NCBI GenBank assembly: GCA_017435385.1
Contig: JAFSFB010000014.1
Coordinates: 58,251 to 122,250 of the forward strand
Origin: Clostridia bacterium
Lineage (GTDB): Bacteria > Bacillota > Clostridia > Oscillospirales > Acutalibacteraceae
DNA length: 64,000 bases
Direction of reading: 5' to 3'
The position numbers and the translations under genes were made by a program. The notes under the pieces are model-generated. The model worked only from the letters and a program-made list of their open reading frames with translations. It was not told the origin of the DNA and ran no database searches. Of the stretch, positions 50,626 to 59,540 are shown in pieces. Numbering within the stretch: position 1 is the first letter of the stretch; each line of letters begins with the position of its first letter.

Positions 50626-53529
50626 TTATCTTCCCGTTGCGGCAAACAGACTTCTGAGTCTGATTTTAACAGCGCCGGGGTTTGAAATTTCATCAATTTT
50701 GATCTGAGTATATATCTTGCCGTCGTTTTCGAGAATGGTGCGCATTTCGTCGGTCGTTATCGCATCAACGCCGCAGCCGAAGGAAACAAGCTGAACAACA
50801 TTAAGATCCTTGTCATTCTCCTGCGCAACATATTTTGCGGCGGCATAAAGCCTTGAATGATATGTCCACTGATTGAGAACGGTCGTCGGGAATTTCTTGA
50901 CAAGAGGGCTCAGAGTGTCCTCCGTTATAACGGTTGCGCCGCATTCGCAGATGAGATTGTCAATGCCGTGATTGATCTCTTCATCGATGTGATACGGTCT
51001 GCCGCAAAGAACGATAACGGGTCTGTTTTCCGCCTTTGCTTTCTTCATGAATTCAAGACCCTTGAGGTGGATCTCCTTCATGAAGGAGAAATATTCGTCA
51101 TATGCCTTGTCCGAAGCCTTTTTGACATCCTTGATTGAAATGTCTTTATAGTACTTGCTGAGAATCGCATGGATCTTGCCGACGAAATCCTTGCGTCGGT
51201 GAAGACCGACATAATCGCTCATGAAGTTGAGCTTTTTAAGCTCGCCGACATTCGAGCGGATGACCTCGGGATAATATGCAACAACGGGGCAGTTATAGTA
51301 GTTGTCGCCGAGGTCTTCATTGAGGTTATAGCTCATGCAGGGATAGAAAATGTCCTTGACACCTTGCTTTATGAGTGATTCGATATGACCGTGGAGAAGC
51401 TTTGCGGGGTAGCATACCGTATCCGACGGAATGGTGTGCTGACCTTCAACATAAAGCTCTCTCGTGGATTTCTCGGAAAGAGCGATGCCGAAGCCGAGAG
51501 ATGTGAAGAAGGTGTGCCAGAAGGGGAGAAGCTCAAACATGTTGAGTCCCATCGGCAGACCGATCTGCTCTCTTGCTCCGATGCAGGGCTTATATCTTCC
51601 GAGCATCTCTCGTTTATATTCAAACATGTTGTCGCCCTTGACGAGGTTCGACTTTGCAAGAGGCTTGCTGCATCGGTTTCCGCCGATGAAGGTCTTTCCG
51701 TTGCTGAAGGTGTTGAGGGTAAGACGGCAGTTGTTGCTGCATTTTCCGCAGGTTACCGCTCTTACCTTATGCTCAAATTTTTCAAGCTCCTCGGGAGAGA
51801 TAAGGCTGCTCTTTTCGGGAGCTCTTTCCATGGAATAGAGAGCCGCACCGTAGGCACCCATAAGACCTGAAATGTCAGGTCTGACAACATTTCTGCCTAT
51901 TTCCTGCTCAAAGGCACGGAGAACCGCATCGTTGAGGAAGGTTCCGCCCTGAACAACGATATTCTGTCCGAGCTCGTCTGCGCTTGCCGCACGGACGACC
52001 TTGTATATTGCGTTCTTGACAACGCTTATCGAAAGACCTGCGGAGATATTCTGAATTGTTGCGCCGTCCTTCTGAGCCTGCTTGACTGAGGAGTTCATGA
52101 AAACGGTGCATCTTGAACCGAGGTCAACGGGCTTGTCTGCAAAAAGACCGAGCTTTGAGAATTCCGCAATATCATATCCCCATGCGGCGGCAAAGGTCTG
52201 GAGGAAGGAGCCGCAGCCCGAGGAGCAGGCTTCGTTGAGGAAAATGTTGTCAATGGCGTTGTTGCGTATCTTGAAGCACTTGATGTCCTGACCGCCGATA
52301 TCGATGATGAAATCAACATCGGGCTTGAACTTCTTTGCGGCGGTGAAATGGGCAACGGTTTCAACGAGTCCGATGTCAACCGAAAATGCGTTTCTGATGA
52401 TATCCTCGCCGTAGCCCGTGACCGCACTTGAAGCGACGACGGCATCGGGATATTCTCTGTAAAAATCGGCAAGGAAAACTCTGATGAGCGAAACGGGATC
52501 GCCGCTGTTGGGAATATATCTGCTCATGACGATTTTGCCGTCACGGTTGACAACTGCGGCTTTGACCGTTGTTGAGCCTGCGTCAATGCCGATATATACC
52601 TTTTCGCCTTTTTGAATCTCGCAGCCCGTGCCGACCGAGTTTTCGGCATGGCGTTTTGCGAATTCGGCATATTCCTCTTCGCTTTCAAAGAGGGGAGTTG
52701 CGCCGAGATATTCTCCGCTTTCCTCGGAATTCCTGATCTTTTCGGTTATCTCTCTGATATCGGTTTCTTCTCCGTTTGAGGAGTAAGCCGCACCGAGAGC
52801 GACGAAATAGAGTCCGTTTTCGGGGCATGTTCCCTTGACATTCAGACCTTTATCAAAAGCTTTTCTGAGCTCGGGAAGGAAATATAAAGGACCGCCGAGA
52901 TAGACAATGTTTCCTTCGATTTTTCTTCCCTGAGAAAGTCCCGAAACAGTCTGGTTGACAACGGCTGTGAATATGCTTGCTGCGATGTCATTTTTTCTTG
53001 CGCCCTGATTGAGAAGCGGCTGAATATCCGATTTTGCGAAAACGCCGCATCTCGAAGCGATCGAATAGATCTTTTCGTGGCTTTCAGCGAGAGTGTTCAT
53101 GTCGAGCGGCTCAACTCCGAGGAGCGAAGCCATCTGGTCGATGAATGCGCCGGTGCCGCCTGCACACGAACCGTTCATTCTGACCTCAACGCCGTTTGTG
53201 AAGAAGAGGATCTTTGCATCCTCGCCTCCGAGCTCGATAACCGCATCCGTGCCGGGGAGAAGCTTTGAAACGCTGATTCTCGTTGCATAGACCTCCTGAA
53301 TAAAGTCAAGACCGAGAGCATTTGCGAAGCCCATTCCCGCTGAGCCTGAAACGGTAAGAGTCGATTTTGAAAACTCGGGGTGTTTTTCGATTATTTCCGA
53401 AAGCATTTCCGAGCCTTTTTCGGCTATCTTGGAAAAGTGCCGCTCGTATGCTTTGTAAACTATGTTGTTATCGTTGTCGATTGCAACGCATTTGAGAGTC
53501 GTTGAACCGACGTCCATACCTATTCTCAT
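50626..53529 (-). CDS. Acyl-CoA dehydratase activase, two-ASKHA-domain type
   Basis: 967-residue ATP-dependent activator that passes low-potential electrons to a radical dehydratase. Two BadF/BcrA/HgdC-type ATPase domains in tandem: the first starts MRIGMDVGSTTLKCVAID with ELGGEDAKILFF and NGSCAGGTGAFIDQMA. The second starts YIGIDAGSTTVKAAVV with DIGGQDIKCFKI and NEACSSGCGSFLQTFA. The cysteines of the two latter motifs would hold the bridging 4Fe-4S cluster. A DUF2229-type domain follows from about 590 with CGKCSNNCRL. A GTG at 53538 is in frame, but the ATG at 53529 has AAGGTG at better distance. One base separates that GTG from the plsC stop. Confidence 0.9.
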   Translation of the reverse strand: MRIGMDVGSTTLKCVAIDNDNNIVYKAYERHFSKIAEKGSEMLSEIIEKHPEFSKSTLTVSGSAGMGFANALGLDFIQEVYATRISVSKLLPGTDAVIELGGEDAKILFFTNGVEVRMNGSCAGGTGAFIDQMASLLGVEPLDMNTLAESHEKIYSIASRCGVFAKSDIQPLLNQGARKNDIAASIFTAVVNQTVSGLSQGRKIEGNIVYLGGPLYFLPELRKAFDKGLNVKGTCPENGLYFVALGAAYSSNGEETDIREITEKIRNSEESGEYLGATPLFESEEEYAEFAKRHAENSVGTGCEIQKGEKVYIGIDAGSTTVKAAVVNRDGKIVMSRYIPNSGDPVSLIRVFLADFYREYPDAVVASSAVTGYGEDIIRNAFSVDIGLVETVAHFTAAKKFKPDVDFIIDIGGQDIKCFKIRNNAIDNIFLNEACSSGCGSFLQTFAAAWGYDIAEFSKLGLFADKPVDLGSRCTVFMNSSVKQAQKDGATIQNISAGLSISVVKNAIYKVVRAASADELGQNIVVQGGTFLNDAVLRAFEQEIGRNVVRPDISGLMGAYGAALYSMERAPEKSSLISPEELEKFEHKVRAVTCGKCSNNCRLTLNTFSNGKTFIGGNRCSKPLAKSNLVKGDNMFEYKREMLGRYKPCIGAREQIGLPMGLNMFELLPFWHTFFTSLGFGIALSEKSTRELYVEGQHTIPSDTVCYPAKLLHGHIESLIKQGVKDIFYPCMSYNLNEDLGDNYYNCPVVAYYPEVIRSNVGELKKLNFMSDYVGLHRRKDFVGKIHAILSKYYKDISIKDVKKASDKAYDEYFSFMKEIHLKGLEFMKKAKAENRPVIVLCGRPYHIDEEINHGIDNLICECGATVITEDTLSPLVKKFPTTVLNQWTYHSRLYAAAKYVAQENDKDLNVVQLVSFGCGVDAITTDEMRTILENDGKIYTQIKIDEISNPGAVKIRLRSLFAATGR

Positions 53530-53539
53530 TTTATTCACC

Positions 53540-54169
53540 TTATGCGTTTTTCTTTTTCTGTGAGGGAAGCTTTCCGAGATTTTCGAGCATAAGCTTTCCT
53601 ATCTCATCCCGAAGCTTTGTGTTTGCTTCTTCAAGAGTCATGCTGCCGACCTTGAACGGCTCTCCGTATCTGATCGTCAGATTTTTGCTTCGGAATTTAT
53701 AATCGCCCGTCAGACCGCAGGGTACTATGTAAGCATCCGCTTTTTTAGCCATGGCAACCGTTCCCTGCTTTAAAGGAAGCATGAACTTGTCCGTTTTGTT
53801 TCTCGTTCCTTCGGGGAAGATTCCGATTGCACCGCTTTTTTTCAGAACTGCAAGAGCGGATTTTGCGCTCGAGAAGTCTTTTCTTGAACGGTCAACGGGA
53901 ATGCATCCGACCGCCTTGAAAAGCGGAGCGAGCTTGCCGTCGAAATATTCCTTCTTTGCCATGAAATGAATGACTCTTTTGGTTGCCATGATGGTCAGGC
54001 ACTGATCGTATACATGCTTGTGATTGCAAGCGATGATGATAGGACCGTCGGCAGGAATCTTTTCCTTGCCGATAATTCTGGGGGAGTAGAACATGCCGAA
54101 AAGCGGTCTCATCAGAGGGGTGAGAAGCTTATATCCGAGTTCTGCATCTTCAGGTCTGCTGTTTTTCAT
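53540..54169 (-). CDS. 1-acylglycerol-3-phosphate acyltransferase (PlsC-like) 2
   Basis: 209-residue membrane-associated acyltransferase. The catalytic HxxxxD is in CNHKHVYDQ, the phosphate-binding FPEGTRN follows, and VDRSRKDF matches motif II. It is a close paralogue of the gene upstream, whose stop it overlaps by four bases. Expected to acylate lysophosphatidic acid or a related lipid. Confidence 0.9.
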   Translation of the reverse strand: MKNSRPEDAELGYKLLTPLMRPLFGMFYSPRIIGKEKIPADGPIIIACNHKHVYDQCLTIMATKRVIHFMAKKEYFDGKLAPLFKAVGCIPVDRSRKDFSSAKSALAVLKKSGAIGIFPEGTRNKTDKFMLPLKQGTVAMAKKADAYIVPCGLTGDYKFRSKNLTIRYGEPFKVGSMTLEEANTKLRDEIGKLMLENLGKLPSQKKKNA

Positions 54170-54744
54170 TTTCTTTCCTCCGTAATTTTATCCGAAATGA
54201 TCTTCATGAGTTTTTCGTTTGCTTGTTCAAGGCTTTCTCCAACCTCAATGGGCTTGAAGAAAGTGATCTTTACGCTTTTTTTGAAAGGCTTATATTTGCC
54301 CGTTATTGCAAAAGGAACGATTTTTGTGTCTGTTTCCTGCGCCATTTTGACTGCCCCGAATTTGAACGGCATGATAATATCATCGGTTCTGTTGATGGTT
54401 CCCTCAGGAAAGATGCCGATAACCTTTTCCTCGAGGAGAGTGCGGTTTGCGGCAAGGCGGGCGGCAGGATCTTTAGCTCTGCGGTTTACCGGAATGATTC
54501 CGAGATGCTTGAAAATGAAGCCGAGAGGTCCTTTGACAAGCTCGTCTTTAGCGAGATAATGAACGCATCTTTTTGTTGCACCGGCAACAAGAACGCAGTC
54601 AAAAAAGTTGGTGTGGTTGCCTGCAAGAATAATGCGGCCGTTTTCGGAAATATTTTCTTTCCCCGAAACCGTCGGCTTGTAGATCGCTTTGAAGCAGACC
54701 GAAAGCGGTCCTTTGAGTACCCTGTAAAGAATGGGTTCTTTCAT
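54166..54744 (-). CDS. 1-acylglycerol-3-phosphate acyltransferase (PlsC-like) 1
   Basis: 192-residue relative of the next gene, with GNHTNFFDCVLV (HxxxxD), PVNRRAKDP and FPEGTINR. First gene of the plsC-plsC-activase-activase2 run. The two copies share layout but clearly differ in sequence, so the duplication is old or they arrived separately. No strong promoter recognised just upstream. Confidence 0.9.
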   Translation of the reverse strand: MKEPILYRVLKGPLSVCFKAIYKPTVSGKENISENGRIILAGNHTNFFDCVLVAGATKRCVHYLAKDELVKGPLGFIFKHLGIIPVNRRAKDPAARLAANRTLLEEKVIGIFPEGTINRTDDIIMPFKFGAVKMAQETDTKIVPFAITGKYKPFKKSVKITFFKPIEVGESLEQANEKLMKIISDKITEERK

Positions 54745-54822
54745 CCTTTTATCCTCCGTTTGGTAAATATTAACAAAAAACTGTCTGCGTTTTTGGTACG
54801 CAAGTCCCCATAAATAAAAAAG

Positions 54823-54844
54823 GGCGGAGCCGAAAAGCTCCGCC
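54823..54844 (-). terminator. Terminator after the sigma factor unit
   Basis: GGCGGAGC and GCTCCGCC pair; on the minus strand the stem is followed by CTTTTTTATTTATGG. Confidence 0.88.
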
Positions 54845-54865
54845 GATTTTCGTTTTCATGTCATA

Positions 54866-55039
54866 TCAAAGCTTGGAAAAGCTTTCTTTTTTTGCCGCAA
54901 CAGCCTTGAACCTGCCCGTTTTGATTTTTTTGACCGTACCGTAGCGGGCGCAGTTGCGGATGATCTCCTTTTTGGCTTCTTCGTCAATGTCAATGCAGCT
55001 CATGATTCTGACATATTCCCTGACAGCCTGCTTTTTAGT
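54866..55039 (-). CDS. Small protein downstream of ECF sigma factor, possible anti-sigma remnant
   Basis: Short cistron whose likely ATG (55039, MTKKQAVREYVRIMSCID) overlaps the last codons of the sigma gene by five bases. About 57 residues. The helical start with DIDEEAKKEIIRNC resembles the N-terminus of anti-sigma proteins that sit in this position, but there is no membrane helix or extracellular domain, and a strong terminator follows. Either a truncated anti-sigma gene or a dedicated small regulator. Start at 55072 within the sigma gene is possible but lacks a good RBS. Confidence 0.5.
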   Translation of the reverse strand, partial: TKKQAVREYVRIMSCIDIDEEAKKEIIRNCARYGTVKKIKTGRFKAVAAKKESFSKL

Positions 55040-55544
55040 CATCAATAAAATCATCAGTCCTTTCCAGTTCAAGTTTGAGCAGTTTTCTTCCGTACTGCAG
55101 ACGTTTTCGGATGGTTGCGGGGGAGGTGTTGGTTATCTGAGCGATCTCGTTTGCCCGATAGCCTTCAATATAGTAGAGATTCAGCACCGTTTTGTATTTA
55201 ACGGGAAGCTGGATTATCAGCATGAAAATGTCACGGTCAGAATCCTTGATGCCGATCTGACGCAGCTCGTCGAGATTTTCCGTTGCGTTGCGTGTGTTGA
55301 AACGGCTCATATTTTTGCTGATGTTGGTTGCGACCTTGATGAGCCACGCCTTTTCGTGGTCCGAATCCTTGAAAAGGGGAGCCTTGGTCATATATTTCAG
55401 AAATGTTTCCTGAACGGCATCCTCGGCATCAGCTTTGTTGCAGAGGATGCTGTAGCATATTCTGAAAAGCATCTGACTGTATTTTTCAACCGCATATTCA
55501 ACATGGCGAAGTTCGTCATTGTAATGGGCAGTAATTGCACACAA
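55035..55544 (-). CDS. ECF-type RNA polymerase sigma factor
   Basis: 169-residue group IV sigma factor. Region 2 includes ADAEDAVQETFLKYM and WLIKVATNISKN. Region 4 is KYKTVLNLYYIEGYRANEIA followed by TSPATIRKRLQYGRKLLK, the helix-turn-helix for the -35. The open frame begins with a TTG at 55562, but AAAGGTGG is correctly spaced to a second TTG at 55544 that gives MCAITAHYND, so I use that. A TATAAT lies 30 or so bases upstream without a clear -35, perhaps self-recognised. Targets unknown. Confidence 0.9.
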   Translation of the reverse strand: MCAITAHYNDELRHVEYAVEKYSQMLFRICYSILCNKADAEDAVQETFLKYMTKAPLFKDSDHEKAWLIKVATNISKNMSRFNTRNATENLDELRQIGIKDSDRDIFMLIIQLPVKYKTVLNLYYIEGYRANEIAQITNTSPATIRKRLQYGRKLLKLELERTDDFIDD

Positions 55545-55716
55545 AGCCAACCCACCTTTCAAATTTGCAGAATTATAGCAATATTAAAACATTCTATAAT
55601 AATAAAACACCTGAAAACGACAAATTGTGATATATATTTTGTGAACAAATTGTAAACTTATTCACGGCGGACCGATTTTTGGCATCACAAAAGAAGCATT
55701 CGGAAAAACACCTAAG

Positions 55717-55745
55717 TTGACAGCAAAAACAGCCCGTGATATGAT
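55717..55745 (+). promoter_or_regulatory. Promoter of the GH71/99-like gene
   Basis: TTGACA, 17-base spacer, TATGAT, 41 bases before the ATG at 55787. The rest of the 224-base divergent region is AT-rich, with nothing else recognised. Confidence 0.8.
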
Positions 55746-55786
55746 AGAATCAACTTCTGAATAATAAAGACGGGAGAGAACGGTTT

Positions 55787-57538
55787 ATGAGCGGTTTTGA
55801 AATGTTTTTTGTCCGCAGAATAACGGCGGTCATACTGTTTTTTATGACTCTGATTAACAGCATTACGGGTGTGGGAACAATTATGGAAAAGCCTGCTGGT
55901 GTCAACGGCTCGCTTGTCTGCACGGATGCTCTCGGCAGAAGCGTTGTTTCCGCAGGCGAAAGCGAAAAGCTGGTCGGTGTTTTCTATTTTCTCTGGCAGG
56001 GTCAGCACGGAAGCACACGGATTATTGACAACACAAAGCTTGTCAAAGAGCATCCCGATGCAGTTGATTCGGAAGAAAAGTGGATTGCGGCAGGCGGCGG
56101 AGTTCAGCAGGAGTTCCATTTCTGGGGCGAACCGCTTCTCGGATATTATTCCGCAAACGACGAATGGGTTTTCAGAAAGCATGTTCAGATGCTGACCGAT
56201 GCTGCGGTTGATTTCATAGTTATCGACGCAACAAATGCATTCACATATTCGGAGCCTGCAAAAAAGCTTATCGGCGTATGGTATGAATATCTGCTTCAGG
56301 GCTTCGATGTTCCGCAAATCGCATATTACACCAATACCTACTCCGCAGATACAATCAACAGAATTTACGATGAGATTTATAACAATGCCGAACTCAAGGC
56401 AAAATATTCCCGACTCGATGAGCTTTGGTTCTGCCTTGACGGTAAGCCGCTGATAATCGGCAACGAAAATGACGGAGAGATAAAACCCGAAGCCAAGGAA
56501 TATTTCAGAATAAAGCAATCTCAATGGCCGAATGCGGACAAAGTCGATGACGGTTTTCCGTGGATGGAATTTGACCGCTTGCTCACATACCGCTCTGTTT
56601 TCAGAAAAGACGGCGTTAAGATAATGAATGTTTCCGTTGCTCAGCATTCGGATACCTGCGCATTCAGCAAAACCGCATGGTACGGCGCAAACGACCGCAC
56701 CCGTTCGTGGCATAACGGAAAAAACGATTCATCCGAAAATGCCATGCTTTACGGTCATAACTTTGCGGAGCAATGGGAGTTTGCGATCAAAATGGATCCC
56801 GACATTATTTTTGTAACGGGCTTTAATGAGTGGGTTGCGCAGAGGCAGTCCCCCGAGGAAAAATATCCGATAGTTTTTGTTGACTGCGCCGACGAAAACT
56901 CCTCCCGTGATGTTGAGCCCTCCGCAGGCGTTCTCGGCGATAACTATTATCTGCAGATGGTGAATTATATCGCAAAGTTCAAGGGCGTAACAAGCAGAGT
57001 TGAGAAAAGCCCGAATGTGACCATAGACATCAACGGCAGCTTTTCACAATGGGATTCGGAGAAGATCGGTTCGGTATACAGAGATTACAGAAACGATACA
57101 GCCGACAGAAATTCGGTTGATTTTGCTCAGAATCCGATAACCGATTCATCGGGAAGAAACGATATCGTTAATATGAAGGTCGCTGAGGATGCGGAAAACT
57201 GTTATTTCTATGTTGACACAGCCGACGCACTTTCTTCTCCCGACGGCGGAAGCTGGATGACTCTTTTTATCAATGAAAATATTGTTGTCAACCGCACCGC
57301 ACCCGTCAACGGCAAAACCGACATTGAGAAGAATACAGACGGAGTTTTCACTAAGATCGGTGAAGCCGAAATCCGTTATGAGGGCAATAAGCTGATGCTC
57401 AGCATTCCGAAATCTCTTGTTGATTCCGCCGACGGCTTCAGCTTCAAATGGGCAGATAACTATATCGAAAACGATGTGAATTCATTCTATACAAAGGGTG
57501 ACGCCGCCCCTTACGGCAGACTTTGCTATTGTTATTAA
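55787..57538 (+). CDS. Secreted GH71/GH99-like hydrolase with C-terminal beta domain
   Basis: 583 residues. A signal-type helix (ITAVILFFMTLINSITGV) is followed by a TIM-barrel-like region: VGVFYFLWQGQHGS, HFWGEPLLGYYSANDEWV with the start of an alternation, DFIVIDATNAFTY and FVTGFNEWVAQRQ. The last segment matches the NEWxE-type strand of GH71/GH99-like and DUF4434/5010-like families. From about 410 a beta-rich domain (VTIDINGSFSQWDS to GRLCYCY) resembles family 9-type carbohydrate-binding or ATP-dependent-like jelly-roll modules. Exact family and substrate uncertain. Own promoter, convergent with the beta-helix gene. Confidence 0.65.
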   Translation: MSGFEMFFVRRITAVILFFMTLINSITGVGTIMEKPAGVNGSLVCTDALGRSVVSAGESEKLVGVFYFLWQGQHGSTRIIDNTKLVKEHPDAVDSEEKWIAAGGGVQQEFHFWGEPLLGYYSANDEWVFRKHVQMLTDAAVDFIVIDATNAFTYSEPAKKLIGVWYEYLLQGFDVPQIAYYTNTYSADTINRIYDEIYNNAELKAKYSRLDELWFCLDGKPLIIGNENDGEIKPEAKEYFRIKQSQWPNADKVDDGFPWMEFDRLLTYRSVFRKDGVKIMNVSVAQHSDTCAFSKTAWYGANDRTRSWHNGKNDSSENAMLYGHNFAEQWEFAIKMDPDIIFVTGFNEWVAQRQSPEEKYPIVFVDCADENSSRDVEPSAGVLGDNYYLQMVNYIAKFKGVTSRVEKSPNVTIDINGSFSQWDSEKIGSVYRDYRNDTADRNSVDFAQNPITDSSGRNDIVNMKVAEDAENCYFYVDTADALSSPDGGSWMTLFINENIVVNRTAPVNGKTDIEKNTDGVFTKIGEAEIRYEGNKLMLSIPKSLVDSADGFSFKWADNYIENDVNSFYTKGDAAPYGRLCYCY

Positions 57539-57603
57539 ACACAGCAAGCAAACTGTTAAATTCCCAATCTGCAGCATATTAAAAATTTGTTTGATAACAC
57601 ACA

Positions 57604-57630
57604 AGCTCCGCAGAGTTTTTCTGCGGAGCT
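57604..57630. terminator. Bidirectional hairpin terminator
   Basis: AGCTCCGCAG and CTGCGGAGCT form a 10-bp stem followed by GTTTGTTTTG, between convergent genes. Confidence 0.85.
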
Positions 57631-57680
57631 GTTTGTTTTGAAAATTTGTTTTATAAAAGGCTTTTCGTGCTTCAAAAGTT

Positions 57681-59540
57681 TTATAACTGAGAATTGACCT
57701 CTGCCCAGACCGATACGCTGTCGGCTTGAACTATTTTTTTGCTGTTGAGGAATCCGCCGACTGTGAAGCTGTTATCCGAGTAAGTGATGCCTGAGCAATA
57801 ATCAGACATCTGAATTTTTCCCTGCAGGTTGGTTTTGTCAAAATAATTGCCCGTGTCAACGGTGTTTCCGCTGAATACAAAACCGTTTACGTTGTTCACT
57901 CTCATTAGTCTTGACGGAATATCGGTAAATGAGTTTCCGACGATCTCAACATTTGTGAAAACGGCGGTTTCTGCGGATCTGCCCGCAACATTCGTGCCGA
58001 TCTCTATTACCGAGCCCCAGTCGCTGAGGTTGCATTTTTCAAAGGTGTTGTTTCGGATGATAAGGTTATCAACGCCCGTGCCCTCCTGCCAGAGGGTGGG
58101 TTCAATGTCCATAACGACCTTTATCGCCTGAGCCATTGTTTTGAAGAATCGGTTATTCTCGCACAGGCCGTTTGAGGATTGGAGAAGCAAGCCTCTTGCT
58201 CTGTTTTCGTGAAAATAATTGTTTCTGATAACATAGTTACCGCTGTTGCATCCTGTGTTGTATGCAGTCCAGCCTGCCGTTACGCTTTCGGACAAGTTTT
58301 CAAAAACAACCTCTTTTGTTATCCAATCAAGAGCTTTGACGGAAACGATCTTTGCAGTCAGAGCTGTGTTTTCAAATTTGTCGTTTTTGAATGCAAGAAC
58401 ATCGCCCGCTTCAAGCCTCATTGCAGATGCAATCAGCGTAAGAGTATTGCCGTTTACCGAAGAAACATAGCCAAGACCGTCGTGAACATTAACGGCATCA
58501 TCGCCCATACCGCTTATGTCACACCCCGAAATATTGAAGCAGCCGTCGGTGTTGACGATGTGGATCGCATCGGCGGTCATCGAAACGCAGCGCTTATCCT
58601 TATGCTCGGGCTTGATCCCGATAAATCCGTTGATGATCTGAAAATGCGAGCAGTTGCCCTCGCATATGTAAGCCATTCCGGCGCTGCCGAAAATGCTGAC
58701 ATTATCAAAGGTTATGTTTTTGCTGTAATCTCTGAGATTGAAAGCCGTTCCGTCATAAACATAGTGTCTGAGGATATAAGTTTCGCCGTTCTCAAAATTA
58801 TCCATGCAGCCGTTATGGGTAACACGCAGAGTGTTTTCCGAAATCTTTTCGGCAGACTTTACGGCGGTTGTGTCCTGATAAAGATAAACCTCTTTTGCAG
58901 AGTATGCCGTGCCGAAGGTAAATGTTTCGGGGTCGCATTGGGTGATCGCCGTCAGGCGGTTGTTTTCGCTGCAGTATTCCGCATTCCTGAAAACGAGATC
59001 AACGGTGTTTTCATCGGGGCTGCTGTTCTGAACGGTAACAACGGAAGCGAGCGGACTTTCTGCCCAGTTCCAGTCAATGCTGAGGTTGCGTATCTCAACG
59101 CAATCGCTGTTTCTGATGAAAAACCTATATCCCGTTGAAGAAAAGACAAAGGTTGCATCGGAGCCTTCGATCAGCAGATCTGTGCAGTTGTTGGCGTCAA
59201 GACCGTTTGAGCTTCTGAAATAATATGTACCCTTGTCGATAACAAGCTTTGTCTGCGGATGCTGTGAGCAGTAATTGAGTGCGCTCTGAAACGCATCGTA
59301 ATTATCCGCATTGTTTTCTGAAAGTCCGAAATCGGCGGCGTTGATCTCGTTGAGCCTGTCGGCTTCGGGGCGCTGAATATAAAACCTTGTTCCGTTTGCG
59401 CCGTTGATCTCATCGGCGGTTCTGTTTTCGCTTAAATTTTCAAGCGTTTCAACAAGAACATCGGGCTTTTCGGGAGTGGCGGCAGACGGGGTGAATATCA
59501 GAATCAGCGAGGCGATAAGTGAAATTATTTTTAACAGCAT
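57681..59540 (-). CDS. Secreted beta-helix glycosidase, GH110-like (alpha-1,3-galactosidase type)
   Basis: 619 residues with a signal peptide (ISLIASLILIFTPSAA). The body is a right-handed parallel beta-helix with repeated short strands such as NITFDNVSIFGSAGM. The conserved blocks ADAIHIVNTDGCFNISGCDI, GMGDDAVNVHD near 345-355, NRARGLLLQSSNG near 447 and VDNLIIRNNTFEKC match my recollection of GH110 enzymes. Those remove alpha-1,3-linked galactose, for example from blood-group-B-type glycans. Pectate-lyase-type or other beta-helix hydrolases remain alternatives. Monocistronic with a strong promoter. Confidence 0.72.
   Translation of the reverse strand: MLLKIISLIASLILIFTPSAATPEKPDVLVETLENLSENRTADEINGANGTRFYIQRPEADRLNEINAADFGLSENNADNYDAFQSALNYCSQHPQTKLVIDKGTYYFRSSNGLDANNCTDLLIEGSDATFVFSSTGYRFFIRNSDCVEIRNLSIDWNWAESPLASVVTVQNSSPDENTVDLVFRNAEYCSENNRLTAITQCDPETFTFGTAYSAKEVYLYQDTTAVKSAEKISENTLRVTHNGCMDNFENGETYILRHYVYDGTAFNLRDYSKNITFDNVSIFGSAGMAYICEGNCSHFQIINGFIGIKPEHKDKRCVSMTADAIHIVNTDGCFNISGCDISGMGDDAVNVHDGLGYVSSVNGNTLTLIASAMRLEAGDVLAFKNDKFENTALTAKIVSVKALDWITKEVVFENLSESVTAGWTAYNTGCNSGNYVIRNNYFHENRARGLLLQSSNGLCENNRFFKTMAQAIKVVMDIEPTLWQEGTGVDNLIIRNNTFEKCNLSDWGSVIEIGTNVAGRSAETAVFTNVEIVGNSFTDIPSRLMRVNNVNGFVFSGNTVDTGNYFDKTNLQGKIQMSDYCSGITYSDNSFTVGGFLNSKKIVQADSVSVWAEVNSQL

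Noticed and set aside
50600..50640. Frameshift splitting a single long activase gene
   Set aside because: The second cistron has a well-spaced AAGGAGG and ATG after a clean stop, so two genes are more likely than a sequencing or mutational frameshift. A comparison with relatives could still overturn this.
55712..56713. 333-codon minus-strand open frame opposite the GH71/99-like gene
   Set aside because: Cysteine- and isoleucine-rich antisense translation with no domain; the plus-strand gene has promoter, signal peptide and motifs.
58179..59138. 319-codon plus-strand open frame opposite the beta-helix gene
   Set aside because: Antisense shadow; the minus-strand product has a signal peptide and repeated beta-helix strands.
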